From positions 1-60,012 of the forward strand of contig NZ_VTPZ01000017.1 in NCBI RefSeq assembly GCF_008638305.1: a DNA stretch of 60,012 nucleotides. Reading direction: 5' to 3'. The notes below the pieces were generated by a model. It saw only the letters and a list, made by a program, of their open reading frames with translations, had not been told where the DNA came from and ran no database searches. The first letter of the stretch is position 1, and the number at the start of each line of letters is the position of its first letter. Positions 1 through 8,952 of the stretch are shown here, in pieces. The translations under genes and the position numbers were made by a program. Source of the DNA: Pseudomonas profundi (GTDB lineage: Bacteria; Pseudomonadota; Gammaproteobacteria; Pseudomonadales; Pseudomonadaceae).

Positions 1-41
1 TATCGCCGATAAGTGGGTCAGATTTGAACCGTCGTTGACAT
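1..41. repeat. Left copy of 41-bp terminal inverted repeat (IS21-like end)
   Basis: The first 41 bases are the exact reverse complement of the last 41 bases of the window. Read outward, the sequence begins TGTCAACGACGG and contains GACCCACTTATCGGCG. A 5'-TG terminus and this kind of motif are what I recall for ends of IS21-family (istAB) elements. No istA or istB gene lies inside the window, so the element would extend outward. It abuts the 3' end of the umuC remnant. Confidence 0.6.
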
Positions 42-42
42 C

Positions 43-1018
43 TCAGCGATCCTTCACCGTAAACAGCTCAGAAAGCTTCGTCGTATAGGCCGGGCTCAGA
101 TGGTTACGTTGCATATCCCCCGAGAACTGTCGCTGCAAGCGCCCTGGCCGTATCGTTCCACGCCTCCACCTACCGTTGATCTCGTCCGTGCTCAGGGGCT
201 GTGCGGGCTCGAACAGGCCAGGCGTAAGCTGCTCACGGTCGCAGAGGTCCATTAGAAGGATCGACGCCTTTGCATATGCCGGCCCTTTTTTATAGATACG
301 ATCAAGTCCATCCAGCGCCGTCTTTATCATCAGCCTGCTGTCGTCAGTTGGATATGGCAGAGTATGGCTCTTGAATACTTCTGTTCGTTTTCATTGAACA
401 TTCCTGTTCTGATTCCAACCTGCATTGGTTTGCAGAATGAATTCTGTCCTCGCATCTTCTCAGCTGCCCTGGTCACGTAACTTGTAACCGCCTCCTGAAG
501 TTCAGTAAGCTCATAAAGTCTGCGGCCAAATGAACGACTCGTACAAATCTCCTTTTTTGATGGGGTGTCAGGCTCCATATCAAGACAACTGACCCCGGCC
601 AACTCTCTCGCTGTTTTTTTTCTAATACACTAAACCTCTTTCGCAATAGTGCCGTATCAGATTTGGCAAGATCCCATGCAGTCTTTATATCCATCTCATG
701 CAATTGCTCATTTAGCATTCTCCCAATCCCCCACACTTCACCCACGGGCATAACCTTCAAAAGGTTATCCCTCTTACCAGGGTCGCATATGTCCACAACG
801 CCGCCGGTTTGGTTTTGCCAGCATTTAGCTGCTGCATTAGCTAACTTGGATAATGTTTTTGTTGTGGCTATTCCAACACCAACCGGTATACCTGTCTTTT
901 TTAATATCTCAGCGCATAGTGAGTATCCAAGACGATCCAACGGCTCGGGCATCCCAGTTATATCTGCAAAGGATTCGTCGATGTAAAGGAAAGATGTGAC
1001 GGTGTGGACATATGGCAC
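43..1018 (-). pseudogene. umuC: Broken umuC (Y-family translesion DNA polymerase subunit)
   Basis: Three minus-strand open segments, in order, match parts of UmuC/DinB-type polymerase. Segment 473-1018 carries the palm motif IDESFADITG and the helix-hairpin region (GVGIATTKTLSKLAN, VWGIGRML). Segment 330-602 carries SCLDME and YVTRAAEKMR. Segment 43-330 carries the C-terminal INGRWRRGT and LSPAYTTK. They lie in different frames, so there are at least two frameshifts, near 590-600 and near 330. The N-terminal third, with the first catalytic carboxylates, is missing upstream of about 1010, close to the IS5 insertion. In its intact form the protein is the error-prone lesion-bypass subunit of DNA polymerase V. 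Here it cannot be functional. Confidence 0.85.
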
Positions 1019-1062
1019 ACGTTGCTAAACACAATGATGTAGCGCTTAGTCAGTATGTCTAT

Positions 1063-2250
1063 GGAACGTCTGAAAAAGACTTTCTAAAACGGTAAAATGG
1101 CGCAGCCCATTTTCGAGATCACCGCATGAAACAGATGAGCTTCGCTGACGCCGAATACGCCGGAAAACGTAAGCAGACCCGCCGTGAGCGCTTCCTGATC
1201 GAAATGGATCAGGTTGTCCCCTGGAAGCCATTGCTGGCATTGATCGAGCCCCATTATCCCAAGGGTGAAGGTGGGCGCCCTGCCTATCCGCTGGAAGCCA
1301 TGCTGCGGGTTCATCTGATGCAGAACTGGTTTGGCTACAGCGATCCGGCGATGGAAGAGGCCCTGTATGAAACGACCATCTTGCGGCATTTTGCGGGCTT
1401 GCAGCTAGATCGCATCCCCGACGAAACCACCATCCTCAACTTCCGTCGCTTGCTGGAACGCCACGGCATGTCCACCGCGTTGTTCGAGGTGGTGAACCGT
1501 TACCTGGGTGAACATGGGCTAATGCTCCGCCAAGGGACCATAGTCGATGCAACCATCATTCATGCACCCAGTTCGACCAAGAATGCAGACGGAAAGCGTG
1601 ATCCCGAGATGCACCAGACAAAGAAAGGCAATCAGTACTATTTCGGCATGAAGGCGCACATCGGTGTGGATGCTGACACAGGTCTGGTTCACAGCCTCGT
1701 AGGCACACCTGCCAACGCTGCTGATGTCACTCAGGTAGACAAGTTGCTGCACGGCGACGAAACTCATGTGTGCGGTGATGCTGGTTACACCGGCGTCCAG
1801 AAACGGGACGAGCATAAGGAACGCAAGTCCGTGGTCTGGTCGATTGCCGTGCGTCCTGGCAAGCTCAAGACGTTGAGCAAAACCAAGCTGATTGAGAAAG
1901 GGTTACGCCGAATCGAACGCGCCAAAGCCAGCACCCGGGCCAAGGTCGAGCACCCGTTCCGGGTGATCAAATGCCAGTTTGGCTTTACCAAGGTGCGTTA
2001 CAAAGGTTTGGCCAAGAATACCGCCCAGCTGCATACCCTGTTTGCCTTGGCGAACCTGTGGATGGCCCGAAAGCAGTTGTTGAGCGCGGGATAAATCCGC
2101 CCGGAGTTTCGGGTATGGCGGCCTGACAGGCCGAAAGCGGGCTTAAACACCCCCAAAGCGTGACCAGGCTCGATGAAATCGTTCCCGAAATGATTTTTTG
2201 CGCGTTGAGGTCAGAATCGCCGCCAGCGGGGTCAGTTCTTCAGACGTTCC
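1063..2250 (+). mobile_element. IS5-family insertion sequence, complete (1188 bp)
   Basis: Imperfect terminal inverted repeats begin GGAACGTCTGAA at 1063 and end TTCAGACGTTCC at 2250. The element is bracketed by the 4-bp direct repeat CTAT at 1059-1062 and 2251-2254, the target duplication size usual for the IS5 family. It holds one full-length transposase gene. Both ends and the target duplication are intact, so this insertion looks recent compared with the decayed DNA around it. Confidence 0.9.
1126..2094 (+). CDS. IS5 family transposase
   Basis: A 322-aa DDE transposase of the IS5 family. The N-terminal part holds the typical helix-turn-helix region (GGRPAYPLEAMLRVHLMQNW). The catalytic acidic residues are visible as the Asp of GTIVDATIIHAP, the Asp of HVCGDAGYTG and the Glu of RAKVEHPFRVIK, near residues 143, 219 and 272. 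It would cut and rejoin the ends of the element at 1063-2250. The length is normal and no frameshift is seen, so it may be active. Confidence 0.93.
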   Translation: MKQMSFADAEYAGKRKQTRRERFLIEMDQVVPWKPLLALIEPHYPKGEGGRPAYPLEAMLRVHLMQNWFGYSDPAMEEALYETTILRHFAGLQLDRIPDETTILNFRRLLERHGMSTALFEVVNRYLGEHGLMLRQGTIVDATIIHAPSSTKNADGKRDPEMHQTKKGNQYYFGMKAHIGVDADTGLVHSLVGTPANAADVTQVDKLLHGDETHVCGDAGYTGVQKRDEHKERKSVVWSIAVRPGKLKTLSKTKLIEKGLRRIERAKASTRAKVEHPFRVIKCQFGFTKVRYKGLAKNTAQLHTLFALANLWMARKQLLSAG

Positions 2251-2254
2251 CTAT

Positions 2255-2550
2255 AGGCTCGCTTCTTTTTGATGTTAAATCAGGTTGCATGTCCATCGTC
2301 GCGACGAGGTGCTTTAAGCAGTATATGCGCCCGCTCGTACACAGCCCGTGACAGCTCGATTGATATCCGCCTCCTACGAGAGGGGTGGAGCGAACCGCGT
2401 GCTCAGATTGGTTCTTGAGCGTTTTGCGTAGCAACATGCTGGCTGATTTCACCATCACTACTTCACTTTTATATGGAAACAATTGCGGCTCTGCTGACCT
2501 CTAGCCGAAAGGAAACGATACACGGGTTCTGGTCGGTCGTCAGCCCTGCC
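2255..2550. other. No recognised gene between the IS5 element and the P-type ATPase fragment
   Basis: I see no open frame with family resemblance here. The minus-strand frame at 2240-2482 reads through but matches nothing I know. The stretch is probably debris from the rearrangements that truncated umuC and the copper ATPase. Confidence 0.4.
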
Positions 2551-3285
2551 ATCGCGAAACAGCACACCGCTGTTTGCAGTCTTGCCGGTGGCAACCATAA
2601 CCGACATGGGCGTGGCCAAACCGAGTGCGCACGGACAGGCAATGATCAGCACCGCCACGGCGTTGATCAAACCAAACACCCATCCCTGCTCCGGGCCAAA
2701 CAGACCCTAGGCAAAAAACGTCGCTATGGCGATGGCTACCACTACGATCACAAAATGGCCGGCAACGGAGTCGGCCATGCGCTGCATTGGTGCTTTGGAA
2801 CGCTGCGCGTTGGCCACCATCTGCACAATCTGCGAAAGCATGGTTTCTGATCCAACATGAGTGGCCTCGACCACCAGCGCACCGTGCACATTGAGTGTAG
2901 CGCCGATAACCATATCGCCAGCTCGCTTGGTAACCGGAACCGGCTCGCCTGTCAGCATGGCTTCATCAACCGCACTTTCTCCTTCCACAACGAGACCATC
3001 CACCGGGACTTTTTCACCCGGGCGAACCCGCAACTTGTCGCCCAGATGCACGTGTTCCAGTGGAACATCTTCCTCGCTACCGTCGCGGTTGATCCTCCTT
3101 GCGGTTTTCGGAGACAGTCCCAGCAGAGCTCTGATCGCCGAAGAGGTCTTCGATCTCGCGCGCAGTTCCAACATCTGTCCAAGCAGGGTTAACGAGATAA
3201 TCACGGCAGCTGCTTCGTAGTACACGCCGATCCGGCCACCAACGTTGAAAGAGAGGTCCGGCCGGTAAAAGCGCCAAATTTAGCC
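2551..3285 (-). pseudogene. Internal fragment of a copper-translocating P1B-type ATPase
   Basis: Minus-strand translation gives the middle of a CopA-type ATPase: [18 protein letters not shown], the actuator domain with MLTGEPVPV, then the transmembrane copper-binding motif CPC in [13 protein letters not shown]. The N-terminal metal-binding domains and the whole phosphorylation (DKTGT) and nucleotide-binding half are missing. Frame continuity is broken by an in-frame TAG at 2707-2709, where relatives have a codon such as tryptophan ([17 protein letters not shown]). Homology stops near 2556 (after GVLFRD) and near 3285, beside the Tn3-type transposase. It is a dead relic of a Cu(I) export pump. 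Confidence 0.85.
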
Positions 3286-3325
3286 GAATGTTCTGTAACT
3301 GCATGATGTGAAAGGGAAAATCCGG

Positions 3326-5989
3326 TTATTCGATTTCCAGATCAAAAGCCATCTCTTTAACCTTCTTAGACAGATTCAATTCAAAGCTGCCAAGCCTGCC
3401 GTAATGGTCTGTGCGGTACGGTGAAAAGCCTGTCATATGTTCCCGCTTGATATCGTGCCCTTCCTGCTTTAGCTGGTTGAATATCTCTGTCATCGCATTC
3501 ACGTTGTAAAGAATCGCGAAGTTCGCCAGTAAGTGGTTGTACTTGATGATTTTGCTTTGTTCATGTTTGAGGTTGGCGCTGATTTTCCCGCCATTAGCGA
3601 AGAACAGCCAGCGGGCGAACTCGTTGAACTCTTCACTCTTACAGGTTGCCGCCTGGATGGTCTTTCGCAAATCGAGATCGGTGACGTATTCCAGTAGAAA
3701 CATGGTCCTGACGACCCGTCCCAACTCCCGGAATGCAAAGTAAAGCTTGTTTTTGCGGTTTTTGGTGCCAAACCGGCGCAGGATGGTTGATGCAGTGATC
3801 TTCCCGGCCTTCACCGACATGGCCGTACGCATCATGTCGGGATAATGGGTCTGGATGAGATCCCATCGAATGGGGTCACTGAACAGCGACTGGATATGCA
3901 GGAGTACCATCTTCCGGTCGGGCTTATAGAACACCAGATCCTTGATATTTCGGATCCGGGGCATGAGCTTAATGCCCAACAAGTAGGCCAGCCCAAATAC
4001 CGGTGTCGACTGTGCCTGGGTGTCGCCGTGTACTGTATCCGGATTGAAGTCGGATTCATCGTTCAACAATCCATCCAGGATGTAGATGGCTTCGTAGACG
4101 CCGCACGGTATGAATCGGCTAAACAATGCGATATAGGTATCGGACACATGGTAGTAAGCGATACCGCCGTAGCTTCCATACCGCAGATGGTATTCCGATA
4201 GCAGGTTGTCCTCATATAGATCCCACAGTTTACCGTCGGCCGAAACGCTGTTGCCTGATCCCCAACAGTTAATCAAATGGTATTTCTTATAGGCATTATT
4301 GACTTTAGCGATGGCTTTATCGAGGCGCTCCTCCGTGGTTCTCTTGAGGTTGAGCCACGCCACCTGTTTGCGTGTTATGCCTTTAACCGATCGCGCGGTT
4401 TCAGTGGGGCCAATGTTGGTACCGTAGCAAAACACGGCCAATACAAAACGTAAGAGCGGGTCATCGACCCGAGACTCATTGCCAGAAAGTGGAGCAAACA
4501 GCCGATTTAGGTCCAACCATTTTTCTACGTTAATGATCATATCGAGCAGATTGATCTTCTCCAGGCGTTCCCGTAGGAGATTTGAGAGGGCTTCAATTTC
4601 GGGTGGCACCTCATCGGGCTTGGGCTTGCCGATCACCAGTTTGCCTTTTTCAATGCGCACCAGCTCATCTTCGGGGAAACGCTGGTCGGCTTTCAGACAC
4701 GAGTCTTCCATGGCGGTTCTCAATGCAGCTGTGAACGCCGCATCCCCCGCCACCAGTCCAACCTCCTCGCAATAAGCTTCCAGACCTGCCTCGTACTCTT
4801 CCCAGGTGATCATCTGCTCTCGGTAATCGTCGAAGGTCTCACTGTAAGGAATGAACAAATCGCCAGTGCTTAGCTCCTCGGCGATGCGGTCAAAGACACA
4901 CAACTCAAAGCACAGCTTATTGACATGGGTGACGGTCGCCGTTCTAGTGGACTTGCCGGTGACAAGCTTCCACCACTTATCGCGAATCCATCGGATATTG
5001 AGGATGTTTTTGCTTGAGGGAGAGTCGGGATCGCTCAAAATGCACAGGTACTCTGTGCGACGGTTCCTATGCTTAAGGATGAACTGGAAGGCCTTCAGCA
5101 GGTCCTTGTCTTCGGTGGCCGAGGCTAAATTCAAAATCTCGATGGTGCGGAACAGCGTCGCTCTTTGCTTCTTAAACAGCGGCACCATGAATGGCAGATA
5201 ATTATTGCCCGCATAAGCCATGTACTGCTCACACATGTGCAAAATTTCTTTGCCGTCCTTGCCCAATATCGGATCGAAAGCGGCGATTGATGCTGGCCGG
5301 TCCATGTAGACCTTGACTGTGCCCGACAAGACGGCGATTAGACGGTCCGTTTGCTTTTGATGGTGAGCTAAATACTGCTCCAGCTGCTTTTCCGCTGTCC
5401 GATCCATCTTTTGCAGGATCTTGATCACAATCTCGGCGGCTCTATCAAGGGTCTGCGCGTACTGGTGGCGGATGAGCACGATCACTAGCGCCACGCGCTT
5501 GTTCGCCTTGAGTTTCATCAACTCGGCATAGTCCAGCGCCTTTGCTTCATTGATGAACTGCCGGTGTTTGACTGGCGGTAATCCCAGGTCCGTCGGCAGA
5601 CTCTCTTGAAGTGACGTCAGCCATTCCAGATAGGTAATGTAAGCGTGAATATTGCGCGGCGTCGGGCGCTTTGGCTCGTTTTTAAGCGTGCTCCAGCCGA
5701 ACCCGCTAGGTCCACTGGAGGAGCGGAGCACTTGCGCAACGAGCTGTTTGCCTTCGGCATTCAGATAGCCGCAAAGCTGATCATAGTAAGTGTTGTTGAC
5801 CTCCGCTCGCGCCGACCGGCAGAGCCGCTCGAGTGTGCTGAACCCTGGTAGTTCATATTGTTCTTTCACCAGGTGTTCCAGGGTGACGTTGATGATGTCT
5901 GCCAAGGCCTCCTTGGTTCTTGCGGCGCTGCGAGCCCAGTCGGCGACTAACTCTCCTGTCTTCGCAGAATCGTACGGCCGGATGTTCAA
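3326..5989 (-). CDS. tnpA: Tn3-family transposase TnpA, N-terminally truncated
   Basis: An 887-aa open frame matching Tn3-family TnpA, which is normally about 950-1000 aa. The catalytic domain is complete: the first Asp in SADGKLWDLYE, HGDTQAQ for the conserved HGDTQ motif, and the Glu in FRELGRVVRTMFLLEYV. Only a TTG start is available at 5989. The homologous frame continues about 20 codons upstream (KDRHIKLIRGYLNI) until a TAG near 6050, so the DNA-binding N-terminus has been lost. No resolvase, resolution site or typical 38-bp inverted repeat is evident nearby. It is probably inactive, left behind when the MFS/CsoR cluster and the ATPase fragment were brought together. Confidence 0.85.
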   Translation of the reverse strand: MNIRPYDSAKTGELVADWARSAARTKEALADIINVTLEHLVKEQYELPGFSTLERLCRSARAEVNNTYYDQLCGYLNAEGKQLVAQVLRSSSGPSGFGWSTLKNEPKRPTPRNIHAYITYLEWLTSLQESLPTDLGLPPVKHRQFINEAKALDYAELMKLKANKRVALVIVLIRHQYAQTLDRAAEIVIKILQKMDRTAEKQLEQYLAHHQKQTDRLIAVLSGTVKVYMDRPASIAAFDPILGKDGKEILHMCEQYMAYAGNNYLPFMVPLFKKQRATLFRTIEILNLASATEDKDLLKAFQFILKHRNRRTEYLCILSDPDSPSSKNILNIRWIRDKWWKLVTGKSTRTATVTHVNKLCFELCVFDRIAEELSTGDLFIPYSETFDDYREQMITWEEYEAGLEAYCEEVGLVAGDAAFTAALRTAMEDSCLKADQRFPEDELVRIEKGKLVIGKPKPDEVPPEIEALSNLLRERLEKINLLDMIINVEKWLDLNRLFAPLSGNESRVDDPLLRFVLAVFCYGTNIGPTETARSVKGITRKQVAWLNLKRTTEERLDKAIAKVNNAYKKYHLINCWGSGNSVSADGKLWDLYEDNLLSEYHLRYGSYGGIAYYHVSDTYIALFSRFIPCGVYEAIYILDGLLNDESDFNPDTVHGDTQAQSTPVFGLAYLLGIKLMPRIRNIKDLVFYKPDRKMVLLHIQSLFSDPIRWDLIQTHYPDMMRTAMSVKAGKITASTILRRFGTKNRKNKLYFAFRELGRVVRTMFLLEYVTDLDLRKTIQAATCKSEEFNEFARWLFFANGGKISANLKHEQSKIIKYNHLLANFAILYNVNAMTEIFNQLKQEGHDIKREHMTGFSPYRTDHYGRLGSFELNLSKKVKEMAFDLEIE

Positions 5990-6122
5990 ATACCCACGAA
6001 TCAGCTTGATGTGCCGGTCTTTCGCGCCGGACGCGTTGTGGCGACCGTCCTACCTGAACTGTTCCCAGCCTCTTAGTAGACCACTACATTTAATCTTTTA
6101 ACCTTTTTGATCCAGAACAGCG

Positions 6123-7427
6123 TTACTCCGGCCATTTCGGGTGCAGACTGTCGATAACGTAAGGGTGGACATGCTGACGGCCAGACGTTGCGGTGTGCGG
6201 GTGATTGTCTGCAAGATCATCATGTCGGTGCAGGAGTTCTGTCGGATCATCAGATGGCCATAGCCTGATAGCTGGGATCAGCGCAACCAGCGCAAGGCTG
6301 GCCAATACCACCAGAGTAATTTGCATGCCAGCGACCGATCCAAGCCAACCGGCCAGCGGGTACGCTACCAGCCAACCGGCATGGGACAAAGAGAACTGGG
6401 CGGCAAAAAGCGCTGGTCGGTCTTCTCCATGGGAAGAACGGGTGAGTAGCCTGCCAATAGGGGTTTGTGTGGTAGAAAAGCCAACACCAAGCAAGGCCCA
6501 GACCGGGAGCAGCCAGCCCAGCCTGTCTACAGGTAATGCAAAAACCAGCCCGGAAATGAGGATGCCGGCCCCCGTCAGCATGACCCTACGATCCTGCCAT
6601 CGCTTGAGCAAAGCTGGCAAAGCCAATGCCGCCAGCATCGAGCCGCCGCCAAAGGCAGCAAAGGCCATGGCCGTATGCTGGTCGGTCAGGCCGAAATGGC
6701 CCTTGACCAGCACCACGGTATTCACGATCACCATGGCACCTGCCAGGCTGACAACAAGGTTCAACGCCATCAGACCCCGCAGACGGGGCGTTGCTGCAAA
6801 GATTTTGAATCCGCGCCGGGCACGCTCATACACGCCCCGGCGTTTCTCCGGTTTCGCGCCCGTTGGCAGCGTCACTGAAACCACGAGCAGTGCCGACGCA
6901 ATGAAACCAATGACTGTTCCTGAAAAAAGTCCCTGCCAGCTTGTGATTAGCAATATCACCGCCGCCAGAGCCGGGCTGATGAGATTTTCCATGTCATAGG
7001 CAAGGCGGGAAAGCGATAGAGCCTTGGTGTAATCGTCTTCATCCGGAAGCGTATCCGGGATGGTGGACTGAAACGTGGGGGTGAACGCAGCGGAGGCGGA
7101 CTGGAGTACCGCGATTAGCACATATATCTCCCAGACTTCGGTAACGAAGGGCAACGCGAGTGCCGTGGCTGCACGCACCAGGTCCAGCGAGACCAGCATC
7201 ACCCGGCGCGGCACGCTCTCAGCCAGTGCCGAGGCCAGTGGTGCGATCAGCACATAGGCGACCATCTTGATCGCCATCGCGGTACCTATTACCTGGCCAG
7301 CTTCGTCTTCAGCCAGATCAAATGCCAGAAGACTTAGCGCAACGGTCGCTAGCCCGGTTCCCAGCAGAGCCACTACTTGGGCTAAGAACAAGTGCCGATA
7401 GGTGCGGTGTTTCAGAATCTCAAGCAT
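6123..7427 (-). CDS. MFS transporter, probable metal exporter
   Basis: A 434-aa integral membrane protein with about twelve hydrophobic segments, typical of the major facilitator superfamily and closest in feel to the EntS/NreB-like exporters. It lies 12 bp downstream of the CsoR/RcnR-type repressor on the same strand, so the two form an operon. MFS pumps in this position usually export metal ions, often nickel or cobalt. The regulator's ligand set points instead to Cu(I), so the substrate is uncertain. The C-terminal tail contains several histidines (HRHDDLADNHPHTATSGRQH) that could sit in the cytoplasm as a metal-binding end. Length and start look normal. Confidence 0.85.
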   Translation of the reverse strand: MLEILKHRTYRHLFLAQVVALLGTGLATVALSLLAFDLAEDEAGQVIGTAMAIKMVAYVLIAPLASALAESVPRRVMLVSLDLVRAATALALPFVTEVWEIYVLIAVLQSASAAFTPTFQSTIPDTLPDEDDYTKALSLSRLAYDMENLISPALAAVILLITSWQGLFSGTVIGFIASALLVVSVTLPTGAKPEKRRGVYERARRGFKIFAATPRLRGLMALNLVVSLAGAMVIVNTVVLVKGHFGLTDQHTAMAFAAFGGGSMLAALALPALLKRWQDRRVMLTGAGILISGLVFALPVDRLGWLLPVWALLGVGFSTTQTPIGRLLTRSSHGEDRPALFAAQFSLSHAGWLVAYPLAGWLGSVAGMQITLVVLASLALVALIPAIRLWPSDDPTELLHRHDDLADNHPHTATSGRQHVHPYVIDSLHPKWPE

Positions 7428-7439
7428 GGATCACCAGAA

Positions 7440-7718
7440 TTAAAGATAACGGGCGATGGCCTTGAATTCATCAACACGCCTTTGTTGGTGAGGCTCCAAA
7501 GGGCCAATCGCGTCGTCAAGGCAGTGCTCAATGTGATCCTGGACCAGCACTCGCTTTGCCTGTTGGATGGCTTTTTCGACAGCATGGAGCTGTTGCGCCA
7601 GTTCAAGACAGGGTCGCCCACTCTCGATCATTCCAATAACACTGCCAAGATGACCTTGAGCGCGCTTGAGGCGTTTGACGATGTCCGGATGCGATTGGTG
7701 TTTATGATCATTTTCCAT
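7440..7718 (-). CDS. CsoR/RcnR/FrmR-family metal-sensing repressor
   Basis: A 92-aa all-helical DUF156 repressor (VKRLKRAQGHLGSVIGMIE). It would bind a G/C-tract operator and release it on metal binding. The ligand positions read Cys37, His62 and Cys66, which is the C-H-C triad of Cu(I)-sensing CsoR. Nickel/cobalt RcnR would have Cys-His-His. The N-terminus adds His5, His7 and His10, as seen in RcnR-like sensors, so the sequence mixes both fingerprints. It is the first gene of the operon with the MFS exporter and diverges from the His-rich/HupE-like operon. The operator lies between them. Confidence 0.88.
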   Translation of the reverse strand: MENDHKHQSHPDIVKRLKRAQGHLGSVIGMIESGRPCLELAQQLHAVEKAIQQAKRVLVQDHIEHCLDDAIGPLEPHQQRRVDEFKAIARYL

Positions 7719-7728
7719 CTTTAATTCC

Positions 7729-7746
7729 TATCCCCCTGGGGGGGAT
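7729..7746. promoter_or_regulatory. G/C-tract palindromic operator for the CsoR/RcnR repressor
   Basis: The sequence ATCCCCCTGGGGGGGAT lies between the divergent repressor gene (start 7718) and the His-rich gene (start 7794). CsoR/RcnR-family repressors bind A/T-flanked runs of G and C of this kind. Its place suggests one site controls both directions. Confidence 0.75.
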
Positions 7747-7793
7747 GTTATCCTTTGGCACCATATTAATCCAACAGCCAAAAACTGACACCT

Positions 7794-8156
7794 ATGATTA
7801 CGGCCATCCACCGTAAAAAGCTGCTTCCAATTCTGGTCATGCTGTTCGCGCTGGCTGGCATGTCGCTCTCGGTCATCGGTGAAGCCTCTTCCCATGGTAT
7901 CGCTGAACTGGCTGAAACGTCGGTACTGGATCAGGATGACCACCCACACAGCCACGACGATTCTGATGGGAAGTCAGATATTCACCTACATCACGACACG
8001 GGTAATCACAGCCACGAATCCGTGGATCACCTGACGATCCGCCTCCTCTCTGACTACTCGATCTCACTCCGGCAGCCCATTCCCTTCGCCGGAGATTCTC
8101 CCCGCAGTTTTCGTTATCGGCTCTATCGCCCGCCAAAAGCTTTTCTGACTGTTTGA
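7794..8156 (+). CDS. Histidine-rich periplasmic protein of a metal cluster
   Basis: A 120-aa protein with a signal peptide of about 33 residues (KKLLPILVMLFALAGMSLSV) and a mature N-terminal half packed with His and Asp (DDHPHSHDDSDGK, HLHHDTGNHSHE). This suits binding of a soft or borderline metal in the periplasm. The C-terminal part (FRYRLYRPPKAF) is basic and conserved-looking but not one I recognise. It is the first gene after the CsoR-type operator, 46 bp before the HupE-like gene, so it is probably the metal-induced periplasmic chaperone or buffer of this cluster. I cannot name a family. Confidence 0.75.
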   Translation: MITAIHRKKLLPILVMLFALAGMSLSVIGEASSHGIAELAETSVLDQDDHPHSHDDSDGKSDIHLHHDTGNHSHESVDHLTIRLLSDYSISLRQPIPFAGDSPRSFRYRLYRPPKAFLTV

Positions 8157-8202
8157 GTCTCGCTGCGTCGCAGCGTTTTAAACCAAAACTGTTGGAGTCA
8201 TT

Positions 8203-8937
8203 ATGTTGTCAACTTTGCTTGACGGTCGTTGGCGTGCGCACACAGCCGCCGGCGGACACCGTTTCATCTGGATTTTTCTAACACTCGGATTGCTCGGGAT
8301 GAGCGCCGACGTACTGGCCCATGCCGTTGCCGAGGGCGATAAGGGGTACATCCAGGAAATCACCGGGGTAAACCTGATTGCGTTCATGTACCTCGGGGCC
8401 AAGCACATGGTCACCGGTTATGACCACCTGCTATTCCTGCTGGGGGTGATTTTCTTCCTCTACCGTATGCAGCACATCGCCATCTACGTGAGTCTGTTTG
8501 CGCTGGGGCATTCCACCACCATGCTGTTGGGCGTGTATTTCAACGTCGGCATCAACAGCTACCTCATCGATGCCATTATCGGCCTCTCGGTGGTGTACAA
8601 GGCGTTGGATAACCTGGGGGCGTATCAGCGCTGGTTCGGCTTCCAGCCCAACACCAAGGCCGCAACACTGATCTTCGGGTTCTTTCACGGCTTTGGTCTG
8701 TCCACGAAAATCATCGAATACGACATCTCTCCGGATGGGCTGGTGCCAAACCTGCTTGCGTTCAATGTAGGTGTGGAAATCGGCCAGCTTATTGCTCTGG
8801 CCATGATCCTGATTGTCATGAGCTTCTGGCGTAAAACCGATGGCTTTTTCCGCCATGCCTACACCGCCAACGTTGCCGTGATGGGCGCAGGCTTCCTGCT
8901 CATCGGCTATCAGCTCACCGGTTATTTTGTCGCTTAA
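8203..8937 (+). CDS. HupE/UreJ-like membrane protein (HupE/UreJ_2 type)
   Basis: A 244-aa polytopic membrane protein with the hallmarks of the HupE/UreJ_2 group: GAKHMVTGYDHLLFLLGVIF, LFALGHSTT and FGFFHGFGLST. Conserved His/Asp residues sit in or next to membrane segments. HupE/UreJ relatives transport or handle nickel, and related proteins occur beside other metal systems. A GGAG ribosome site precedes the ATG. The hydrophobic segment before LAHAVAEGDKGY looks like a signal peptide or first helix. It sits between the His-rich protein and the anchored protein in a metal-repressor-controlled operon, so a metal permease role is likely. Direction and substrate are not visible. Confidence 0.82.
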   Translation: MLSTLLDGRWRAHTAAGGHRFIWIFLTLGLLGMSADVLAHAVAEGDKGYIQEITGVNLIAFMYLGAKHMVTGYDHLLFLLGVIFFLYRMQHIAIYVSLFALGHSTTMLLGVYFNVGINSYLIDAIIGLSVVYKALDNLGAYQRWFGFQPNTKAATLIFGFFHGFGLSTKIIEYDISPDGLVPNLLAFNVGVEIGQLIALAMILIVMSFWRKTDGFFRHAYTANVAVMGAGFLLIGYQLTGYFVA

Positions 8938-8952
8938 TTCTGGAGATCTTTT

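Noticed and set aside
663..986. Plus-strand open frame over the umuC remnant
   Set aside because: It is antisense to a stretch with clear UmuC motifs and has no ribosome site or family match.
6205..6999. 264-aa plus-strand open frame inside the MFS gene
   Set aside because: Ser/Arg/Pro-rich shadow of a well-supported transporter on the other strand.
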